Source: Bacillota bacterium (GTDB lineage Bacteria; Bacillota; Clostridia; Christensenellales; CAG-138). Taken from it: a stretch of DNA of 64,000 bases. The stretch spans positions 1 to 64,000 of the forward strand of contig JAEWUO010000031.1 in assembly GCA_023459335.1 (NCBI GenBank), in the 5' to 3' direction. This document shows, piece after piece, positions 57,735 to 64,000 of this stretch (position 1 is the stretch's first letter; each line of letters starts with the position of its first letter). The notes beneath the pieces are model-generated. The model was not told where the DNA came from. It ran no database searches and saw only the letters and a list, made by a program, of their open reading frames with translations. The position numbers and the translations under genes were made by a program.

Positions 57735-57762
57735 TTACAAATGCGAACAACTGTGCTAATCT
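57734..57762 (+). promoter_or_regulatory. Candidate helicase promoter
   Basis: TTTACA (57734-57739), 17 bp, TAATCT (57757-57762). It would give a 270-nt leader. Confidence 0.45.
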
Positions 57763-57872
57763 GACACAGTATTGTGATGCAGCACCCCTGTGGAAGAAGT
57801 GCAAGGGATACAATTTGACTCGAGACGATACGAAACATTAACGTTCGAACTTACGTTGTCTGTCGCATTGAT

Positions 57873-57937
57873 GATACGCCCGGCAAGAAATTACATCACT
57901 TGCCATACGGCAAAGAGCGTTCCGGCTCTGTCGTATC
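57873..57937 (+). ncRNA. Three-way junction in the helicase leader, with an alternative fold
   Basis: GATACG (57873-57878) pairs with CGTATC (57932-57937). Inside, GGCAAG (57882-57887) pairs with CTTGCC (57899-57904), and AGAGC (57914-57918) with GCTCT (57925-57929). TTGCC (57900-57904) can instead pair with GGCAA (57909-57913), so two folds exclude each other. Confidence 0.45.
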
Positions 57938-57973
57938 AATAGCGAACACGACGACAGGACACCGTTTAGATGA

Positions 57974-58010
57974 GACGATGCCTTCCTATGTCGGCATGGT
58001 CTTATTTTTA
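57974..58010 (+). terminator. Terminator-like hairpin before the helicase gene
   Basis: GACGATGCC (57974-57982) pairs with GGCATGGTC (57993-58001) with one mismatch, then TTATTTTTA. It lies 29 bp before the start codon and could be an attenuator. Confidence 0.5.
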
Positions 58011-58038
58011 TGGAAAAACGGAACAGAAAGAAAAGGAA

Positions 58039-59127
58039 ATGAATTATAACGAATTACTCACCCCCGAAATGCAGGGGACACTGAAGGCGGCGGGGTACGA
58101 AACGCCCACGCCAATTCAGGAGCAGAGCCTTGAAACCCTGCTGCAAAACCGCGACCTCATCGGCATCGCACAGACGGGCACCGGTAAAACCGCCGCGTTC
58201 GCCGTACCGATCATCGAACGCATCAACCCGGACAACCGCAACCCGCAGGCGCTGATCCTCTGCCCCACGCGCGAACTGGCGCTGCAGACCACGGGCGTCT
58301 TCAAAAAGCTCTCTCAGCATAAGCGGATGCGCACCGTGCCGATCTACGGCGGACAGTCGCCCAATGTGCAGATTCAGGCGCTGCGCGGCGGCGCGCAGGT
58401 GATCGTCGGCACCCCGGGCCGCGTGAAGGACCTGATCGGCCAGAACGCGCTGAAGCTCAGCAACATCCGTTTCGCCGTGCTCGACGAGGCGGACGAAATG
58501 CTCGACTTCGGTTTTCTGCCCGACATCAAGTGGATCCTAGGCAAAGTAACCGGCGCGCACCAGATGATGCTCTTCTCCGCGACGATGAGCAAGGAGATTT
58601 CCTCCATCGCGCAGAGCTATCTGACCAACCCCGAAACCGTCGTGGTCGGCGAGCGCAACGAACCGACCAAAACCGTACAGCAGATGAGCATCAACACGCC
58701 GGAAGGCACCAAGCTCACGACGGTCGCGTACCTGATGAAAGAAGTTTCCCCGCGCCTGACGCTGATCTTCTGCAACACGCGGCACCGTGTCAAGAGCGTC
58801 ACAAAGAAGCTCAACGCCAACGGCCTTTTAACCGCCTGCCTGCACGGAGATCTGAGCCAGAACCAGCGCAACAACATCATGCGCGATTTCCGCGCGGGCA
58901 AAACGCCCGTGCTCGTAGCGACGGACGTCGCGGCGCGCGGCATCGACGTGGACAACATCGACCTCGTCATCAACTACGACGTGCCGGATAAGCCCGAGTA
59001 CTACGTACACCGCATCGGCCGGACCGGGCGCGCGGGGCACAGCGGTCTTGCGTGCACGCTGGTGAGCGAGGACGATATCCCGCGGATCAAGACCATCAAG
59101 CGGCAGTACAACGTACTGATGAGCTGA
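58039..59127 (+). CDS. DEAD-box RNA helicase, minimal core
   Basis: The 362-residue protein unwinds RNA with ATP. All core motifs are present: Q-motif (GYETPTPIQEQ), AQTGTGKT, PTRELALQ, TPGRVKDL, DEAD in VLDEADEMLD, SAT, and HRIGRTGRAG. It ends soon after the core, lacking the C-terminal RNA-binding extension of CshA or DeaD. ATG 58039 follows AAAAGGAA; the in-frame start at 57970 lies in the leader hairpin. Cold- or structure-dependent control through the leader is possible. Confidence 0.93.
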   Translation: MNYNELLTPEMQGTLKAAGYETPTPIQEQSLETLLQNRDLIGIAQTGTGKTAAFAVPIIERINPDNRNPQALILCPTRELALQTTGVFKKLSQHKRMRTVPIYGGQSPNVQIQALRGGAQVIVGTPGRVKDLIGQNALKLSNIRFAVLDEADEMLDFGFLPDIKWILGKVTGAHQMMLFSATMSKEISSIAQSYLTNPETVVVGERNEPTKTVQQMSINTPEGTKLTTVAYLMKEVSPRLTLIFCNTRHRVKSVTKKLNANGLLTACLHGDLSQNQRNNIMRDFRAGKTPVLVATDVAARGIDVDNIDLVINYDVPDKPEYYVHRIGRTGRAGHSGLACTLVSEDDIPRIKTIKRQYNVLMS

Positions 59128-59144
59128 AAAACGCGTTTCTCCGA

Positions 59145-59171
59145 GCATCCGGATTTCCCGGATGCTTTTTT
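59145..59171 (+). terminator. Helicase gene terminator
   Basis: GCATCCGG (59145-59152) pairs with CCGGATGC (59158-59165), followed by six T. Confidence 0.85.
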
Positions 59172-59172
59172 C

Positions 59173-59612
59173 TTCTTCGCTCGATAGATTCGATATCATT
59201 CTGCAAAGCTGATTATCGTTTCGCCTACCCAATTCCTATATGGTAGAACGGTGTTCTTTCCGTTCCCCAGCTTCGAACGATATGGAAAAACCCGCCGAAC
59301 TGTCGAAGCGGAAAACCCTCCGCATGAAACGCAGATCGGGAGCGGTCTGGCAAAATCGCAAAGCTGCGCGTCGGTCTATGGGGCGTGAAAGCGGACAAGG
59401 ATCTGCTGGAGCCGCTGCGGAAACCGTCTGGCAAATCCTATCCGGCGGACAGCATATCTCCGTTTAAAAACCGCTTTGTATCGGCTCCGGCATCATAACC
59501 GGCGCTTTTTGTCGGTTTATTCTCAAGATCGATCATTCCTGTGCCGCAATGCCGCCGTAAATCGACGATATGCTCTGACTAGTAAAAATTCATTGGTCAA
59601 GGAGAAAGAGCA
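59173..59612. other. Gene-free region
   Basis: No frame here has a credible gene. One terminator-like hairpin, CCGG-CATCATAA-CCGG with GC/GC flanks, is followed by five T (59484-59510). The reading frame from about 59390 has coding-like codons (KIAKLRVGLWGVKADKDLLE) but no start, so a decayed gene end is possible. Confidence 0.4.
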
Positions 59613-61430
59613 ATGATGCGAAAAAGCAGAATTTTCGTCGTCGCGAGCATAATCATGACGGTCTTCCTGGCGATTTCAGGCTGCTCGGCTGCGAGCAGTA
59701 CGACCGCCGCGCAGCCGGCGGCAACTTCCGCTACGGCACAGCAGCCGCAGGCGAGCGACGCAACCTATGTGCAGGTTCAGAGCATCGACGGCAGCACGAT
59801 CACCGCTGTTGTCGGCACGATGTCCCCGCCTTCCGGCCAGCCGGGCGGCAGCGGACAGCCGCAGGGCGCGCAGCCGAATCAAGCTTCCGGCAGCGGACAG
59901 CCGCAGAGCACGCCGCCGGATCAGTCCCCCGGCAGCGGCAGTCAATCCGCTCCTTCGGATATGCCCTCCGGCGGTGAAACTCAGCAGGGCGGCCAGGGAA
60001 TGCCCGGAGGTGCGGGCGGAATGATGGGTTTCACCGCGGGAACGGAGACGATCACTTTTACGTTGAGCGGCTCCACGGCCATTACCAGTCTCAGCGGCGC
60101 GCAGAGCGAGACGGCGACGGTATCGGATATCGCGGTCGGCGACATCCTTGCGATTACGCTCTCGGACAATAACATTGCCGAAACGGTCGTGATTCAACCG
60201 TCCGGCACGCCGGACGGCATGGCGCAGGGCGCACAGCCGGGATCGAACTTTGGCGGCAGCGATACCGTGACCAACGGAACCGCCGCGACGACCATCGACA
60301 CGGATTCGGCCGTCAACGGCCAGTCGTATTCGTCCGCGGGGGACGATGAAAACGCGCTGCGCATCGACGGCGCGGCGGTGACACTGAGCGGTATTGCGGT
60401 GAATAAGACCGGCGGCGCTTCTTCCAGTACCGAAAACGGCGACTTTTACGGCATGAACGCAGGCCTTTTAGCATTAAACGGCGCAACGGTAACCATAACG
60501 GACGCAACCGTAACCACCAATGCGGTCAACGGCAACGGCGTATTCAGCTATGGCACGGGGACAACCGTAAACATCTCCGATTCGGTGATTCGCACCGGCA
60601 TGAATAACTCCGGCGGAATCCAGACGACGGGCGGCGCAACGATGAACGCCACGAACCTTGACGTCGAAACCAGCGGCGGTTCCGCGGCGGCGATTCGCTC
60701 CGACCGGGGCGGCGGAGACGTCAATGTGACCGGCGGCAGCTATATAACCAGCGGTACGGGCAGCCCCGCAATCTACAGCACGGCGAATATTTCCGTAGAC
60801 GGCGCGACGCTGACGGCAAACGCTTCCGAAGCGGTCGTGGTGGAAGGTAAAAATTCCGTTACGCTCAATAACGCGATCCTCTCCGGCAATATGCAGGCCA
60901 GCACGGACGAAAATGAAAACGTACACAACATCATGCTTTATCAGAGCATGTCCGGCGATGCGGAGGTTGGCCATTCCAGCTTCACGGCGGCCGGCGGCAG
61001 TATCCTAGCCAACGCGGGAGATATGTTCTACGTGACGAACACGACTTGCACCATCTCTCTGACTAACGTTGCGCTGACGCTTGCGAATGAAAACCTGCTG
61101 ACGGTCTCCGGCAACTCCATCTCCCGCGGCTGGGGCACTGCGGGTGCAAACGGCGGCATCTGCACCTTCCTTGCGTCGCAGCAGGCGTTCAACGGCATAA
61201 TCACCGTGGACGACATCTCAAGCCTCGACTTCCGGCTTGCGGACGGCTCCGTCTTCACCGGCGCAATCAACAGCGGCGGTACAGCGGGCACTGTCAGCGT
61301 GACCCTCGGCGGCGGATGCCGGTGGGTGCTTACAGCAGACAGCTACATCACCTCGTTTACAGGGGATGTGAGCGGCATCGTAAGCAATGGCTATGCTGTT
61401 TACGTCAACGGAACGACAATTTCGGAGTAA
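59613..61430 (+). CDS. Beta-helix surface lipoprotein
   Basis: The 605-residue protein has a lipoprotein signal ending in AISGC (residues 20-24). A long, disordered Gly/Pro/Ser/Gln-rich region follows (about 65-140, with SGSGQPQ-type repeats). A right-handed beta-helix made of short repeats such as GATVTITDATVTTN fills about 240-600. This is a cell-surface protein of adhesin- or carbohydrate-binding type; no active site is seen. AAGGAG precedes ATG 59613. It is probably monocistronic. Confidence 0.8.
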   Translation: MMRKSRIFVVASIIMTVFLAISGCSAASSTTAAQPAATSATAQQPQASDATYVQVQSIDGSTITAVVGTMSPPSGQPGGSGQPQGAQPNQASGSGQPQSTPPDQSPGSGSQSAPSDMPSGGETQQGGQGMPGGAGGMMGFTAGTETITFTLSGSTAITSLSGAQSETATVSDIAVGDILAITLSDNNIAETVVIQPSGTPDGMAQGAQPGSNFGGSDTVTNGTAATTIDTDSAVNGQSYSSAGDDENALRIDGAAVTLSGIAVNKTGGASSSTENGDFYGMNAGLLALNGATVTITDATVTTNAVNGNGVFSYGTGTTVNISDSVIRTGMNNSGGIQTTGGATMNATNLDVETSGGSAAAIRSDRGGGDVNVTGGSYITSGTGSPAIYSTANISVDGATLTANASEAVVVEGKNSVTLNNAILSGNMQASTDENENVHNIMLYQSMSGDAEVGHSSFTAAGGSILANAGDMFYVTNTTCTISLTNVALTLANENLLTVSGNSISRGWGTAGANGGICTFLASQQAFNGIITVDDISSLDFRLADGSVFTGAINSGGTAGTVSVTLGGGCRWVLTADSYITSFTGDVSGIVSNGYAVYVNGTTISE

Positions 61431-61452
61431 AAAAGAGACAGGCTTGCCGGAT

Positions 61453-61483
61453 ACGGCGCGGAGTTTCGACTCCGCGCCGTTTC
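61453..61483 (+). terminator. Terminator with TTCG tetraloop
   Basis: ACGGCGCGGAGT (61453-61464) pairs perfectly with ACTCCGCGCCGT (61469-61480) around a TTCG loop. Confidence 0.85.
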
Positions 61484-61634
61484 TGATGGCTGTTTCGTTT
61501 GAGCGCGTTCAACGCAAGGTTCATCTTCCGTTCCAATCCTCGCAATCTTCAAACGTCCGGCGTCTTGGACAGCCGATTCCCGTCAACCGGGAAAATTGCT
61601 TGTATTGTCCGCGCGGTTTCCCGTTTTTCCCGCA

Positions 61635-61662
61635 TTGAACTGACCTGCGATTGTGGTATAAT
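61635..61662 (+). promoter_or_regulatory. Promoter of the MBOAT gene
   Basis: TTGAAC (61635-61640), 16 bp, TATAAT (61657-61662). The rest of 61484-61844 has a small hairpin TTCCCG/CGGGAA (61577-61593) and no gene. Confidence 0.65.
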
Positions 61663-61844
61663 TACTCGAATGTTTCCGATCCGGCCTGCGCTTTGATCCT
61701 GTCGCAAGCCCGTCGGGCATACGTCCCGGAGACCGCATTCCCTGTCCGGGCGATCAGCCGTTTCAAGACCCGTTTTTATATAACGCCGACAACGCAACCT
61801 GCGACGAAACTGTTACAGCAACTGATTTGGAGGACCGGGCGCAT

Positions 61845-63326
61845 ATGCTTTTCAACTCCCTCCCCTATGCAATTTTCCTCGTCATCGTTTTTGCATTGCA
61901 TTGGCTGCTGCCGAACCGGTTCCGCTGGATCATGCTGCTGATCGCAAGCTATTACTTCTACATGAGTTGGAACCCGGAGCTTGTCGTATTGATCGCGCTG
62001 ACAACGCTCGTTTCCTATTCCAGCGGATTGCTGATCGAACATTACCGCAATGCCGAAGGCAGCAAAACGCACCTGCCAAAACTTTTTCTGGTTTTAGCGC
62101 TGGTCATCTGCTTCGGCGTGCTGTTCTTCTTCAAGTATTTCAATTTTTTCAGCGAATCCGTCACCGCGCTTCTGCGCCTGTTTTCACTGCCGGCACAGGC
62201 GTTGACGCTCAAGCTTGTTTTGCCGGTCGGGATTTCGTTCTATACGTTTCAGACGCTCAGCTATGTCATCGATGTATATCGCGGCAGGATTTCCGCGGAG
62301 AAGCACCTTGGATATTACGCTTTATACGTATCCTTCTTTCCGCAGCTCGTGGCCGGCCCGATCGAGCGTTCGGACAACCTGATTCCGCAGCTGCGTGCGG
62401 TGAGGACGTTTGATTCTTCGGAGGGCGCCAACGGCCTGAAATGGATTGCGCTGGGTCTGTTTAAAAAGATCGTCATCGCGGATACGTTGTCCGTCTACGC
62501 CAACACGGTCTATGGTAACCTAGCGACGCACCACGGACTCTCGTTCATCATTGCCACGCTGTCCTTTGCGATCCAGATTTACTGCGATTTTTCCGGTTAC
62601 TCCGATATCGCCATCGGCTCGGCGAAACTGCTCGGTGTCCGGCTCATGAAGAACTTCGACAGCCCGTATTTTTCGCACTCGATCCGCGAGTTCTGGAGCC
62701 GCTGGCACATCTCGCTGTCGACCTGGTTTCGGGACTACGTATACATCCCCCTCGGCGGAAATCGGACCAAGCTGCCCCGTCATCTGCTCAACCTGATGAT
62801 CACGTTCCTGCTGAGCGGCTTATGGCACGGCGCGAACTGGACGTTTGTCTGCTGGGGCGCGCTGCACGGGTTCTATATCGTCGTCGAAACGCTGTTTCGA
62901 AAGCTTGTGCCGCATGCCGCCGGCCGGCCGCAGGGCAGCCGTTTCTCAGGCGCGCTGCGCTCGGCGGGATCAATCGTGCTGACATTCACGCTGGTCTGTT
63001 TTGCCTGGGTATTCTTTCGAGCGGACAGCATTGCGGACGCGTTTTACGGATTAAGCCACATGTTCGACGGAATCGCTTCTCCGGCTCAATATGTACAGGA
63101 AGCGGCGCTGCAGCTGGGTATCGACCGGTTCGATTTGCCGATTCGCCTCTTCCCCGTTGTCCTGCTCGCCGTGTTCGACGCGTTCAACCGCCGAAAGGAC
63201 GCGTTCGCCGCAATATCGCGCTGGTCTCCGGTCTTTCGCTGGGGCGTGTATCTTATGTTAATCTGGTTCATCCTGTTCTTCCCCGGCGCGGGCGGCGGTA
63301 CGGAGTTCATCTACTTCCAGTTTTAG
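61845..63326 (+). CDS. MBOAT acyltransferase, AlgI/DltB-like
   Basis: The 493-residue membrane protein has about eleven helices and transfers an acyl group, usually acetyl, across the membrane to a polysaccharide. Motifs are FPQLVAGPIERSDNLIPQL, REFWSRWHISLSTWFRDYVY and the catalytic His H328 in GLWHGANWTFVCWG. It resembles AlgI more than DltB, but its partner gene is the better guide: the next gene is an AlgJ/DltD-like SGNH protein. ATG 61845 follows GGAGG; a TTG at 61827 has no site. Confidence 0.9.
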   Translation: MLFNSLPYAIFLVIVFALHWLLPNRFRWIMLLIASYYFYMSWNPELVVLIALTTLVSYSSGLLIEHYRNAEGSKTHLPKLFLVLALVICFGVLFFFKYFNFFSESVTALLRLFSLPAQALTLKLVLPVGISFYTFQTLSYVIDVYRGRISAEKHLGYYALYVSFFPQLVAGPIERSDNLIPQLRAVRTFDSSEGANGLKWIALGLFKKIVIADTLSVYANTVYGNLATHHGLSFIIATLSFAIQIYCDFSGYSDIAIGSAKLLGVRLMKNFDSPYFSHSIREFWSRWHISLSTWFRDYVYIPLGGNRTKLPRHLLNLMITFLLSGLWHGANWTFVCWGALHGFYIVVETLFRKLVPHAAGRPQGSRFSGALRSAGSIVLTFTLVCFAWVFFRADSIADAFYGLSHMFDGIASPAQYVQEAALQLGIDRFDLPIRLFPVVLLAVFDAFNRRKDAFAAISRWSPVFRWGVYLMLIWFILFFPGAGGGTEFIYFQF

Positions 63327-63335
63327 GAGACGCGC

Positions 63336-64000
63336 ATGAAGTTGTTTTTCAAAAAAATCGCCTTGCTGCTGCTTGTCTGCGCGTTGGCTGCGGGCGCGGC
63401 AAATCTGGCTTTTTATCTGGTGAAGGGCAGCCTGGTTCCGGCGGACGTCAGAAGGTTTCTCGACGCGCCGAAAGAGATCCAGGTTGCGAATTTAGGCAGC
63501 AGTCACGGGGAGAACGGCTTTTCCTATCTTCACCATCCCGACCTCGCCGCGGTCAACCTCGCTTATGGTTATCAGACGCTCGACCAGGATGAGCGGGTTC
63601 TGGAAAATTATATCGACCGCTTTGCAAAAGGGTCGACGCTGTACATCCCGATCTCTTCCTTTTCTCTCATCGGAGAGCCGCCGACGAGAAGCGACATCCT
63701 CTCGCTCAACCGCCGTTTCTACTACTTTATGCGCCGGGATCTCATCATCGACTTCTCATGGCGCGAGTGGCTCGCAGCGATGTCCCCCGGGTTGTTTTAT
63801 CCGAGCTGGCGCGCCGAGCACTGGAATGTGGACGAATTCGACGAGGTTTCAGATCGGACGACGGATCCGTCCGGGGCGCAATCGGATGCCGAAACAACCT
63901 TGGAAGGTCATATCCTTTTATATAAAAAAGACGGCGGATATTCGATTCGTCAGGAGAACGCCGATTGTTTGACGCGCATGGTCGCCCTCTGCAAGGAGCA
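63336..64000 (+). CDS. SGNH/AlgJ-like protein, 3' end cut by window
   Basis: About 221 residues are visible and the frame is open at the window edge. It starts with a membrane anchor (MKLFFKKIALLLLVCALAAG) and then VANLGSSHGENGF, the GSSH form of the SGNH nucleophile block. AGGAGA precedes ATG 63336. Partner proteins of this kind work with MBOAT acyltransferases to complete O-acylation of a surface glycan. The other catalytic residues are probably beyond the window. Confidence 0.8.
   Translation, partial: MKLFFKKIALLLLVCALAAGAANLAFYLVKGSLVPADVRRFLDAPKEIQVANLGSSHGENGFSYLHHPDLAAVNLAYGYQTLDQDERVLENYIDRFAKGSTLYIPISSFSLIGEPPTRSDILSLNRRFYYFMRRDLIIDFSWREWLAAMSPGLFYPSWRAEHWNVDEFDEVSDRTTDPSGAQSDAETTLEGHILLYKKDGGYSIRQENADCLTRMVALCKE

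Noticed and set aside
59240..59467. 75-codon ORF as a gene
   Set aside because: No ribosome site, unusual Arg/Lys/Ser composition and no recognised family; a decayed remnant is possible but unsupported.

Overview
The window is a chromosomal segment of about 64 kb, densely packed and fairly G+C-rich. It most likely comes from an anaerobic member of the Clostridia (Firmicutes). Pointers are AGGAGG-type ribosome binding sites, TTGACA/TATAAT promoters, a pyrBICFKDE operon with the Gram-positive PyrK/PyrD pair, a GTP-dependent PEP carboxykinase, a Rrf2 (CymR-like) regulator beside cysK, a diderm-independent MBOAT/SGNH pair and a zinc-ribbon start gene. No rRNA, tRNA, CRISPR array, prophage or insertion sequence was recognised. 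The genus cannot be named from the sequence alone.

Layout. 1-8.7 kb: partial zinc-ribbon gene, an IMP dehydrogenase of the Tritrichomonas-like type, a glyoxalase-fold protein, a complete branched-chain amino acid ABC transporter (livK-H-M-G-F), a cytidylate-kinase-like protein and an ACT-domain protein. 8.7-11 kb: a one-protein c-di-GMP receptor (solute-binding, PAS, GGDEF, HD-GYP). 11-17.4 kb: the pyrimidine operon, headed by a translated, U-rich leader that ends inside an intrinsic terminator, the layout of the E. coli pyrBI attenuator. 17.6-22.3 kb: cupin, then a copper module (HMA-TauE-cupredoxin protein and CopA). 22.5-27 kb: a DUF523/TudS-like protein and class I ribonucleotide reductase with paired NrdR-like boxes. 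27.1-34.3 kb: the ATP synthase operon, which has no separate delta gene; the C-terminal domain of delta is instead fused to the front of alpha. 34.3-40.6 kb: a small membrane protein, a short ORF that runs into a terminator before any stop codon (ArfA/BrfA-like architecture), an alpha-mannosidase with its sugar symporter, and a drug-efflux-type MFS protein. 40.9-50.5 kb: a 1213-residue secreted LVIVD/beta-helix protein, TcdA, a CymR-like regulator convergent with cysK, XdhC and Tex. 50.6-53.7 kb: an EAL phosphodiesterase and a diguanylate cyclase. 54.2-59.2 kb: PEP carboxykinase, a zinc-ribbon protein with a long structured leader, an Imm5-like protein and a DEAD-box helicase with a structured leader. 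59.6-64 kb: a beta-helix lipoprotein and an AlgI/AlgJ-like O-acylation pair, cut by the window end.

Two themes recur. First, regulation by 5' leaders: pyrB, the zinc-ribbon gene and the helicase all have long leaders with terminator-like hairpins. Second, tandem duplications in the gaps after genes (periods 31, 53-54, 55, 63 and 77 bp). In two of them (atpB and tex) the copied unit includes the last codons and stop codon of the upstream gene.

The most notable observations are the delta-alpha ATP synthase fusion, the non-stop ArfA/BrfA-like ORF, the pyrL-like attenuator and the repeated gene-end duplications. All assignments are from reading the sequence and remembered family knowledge; no searches were run.
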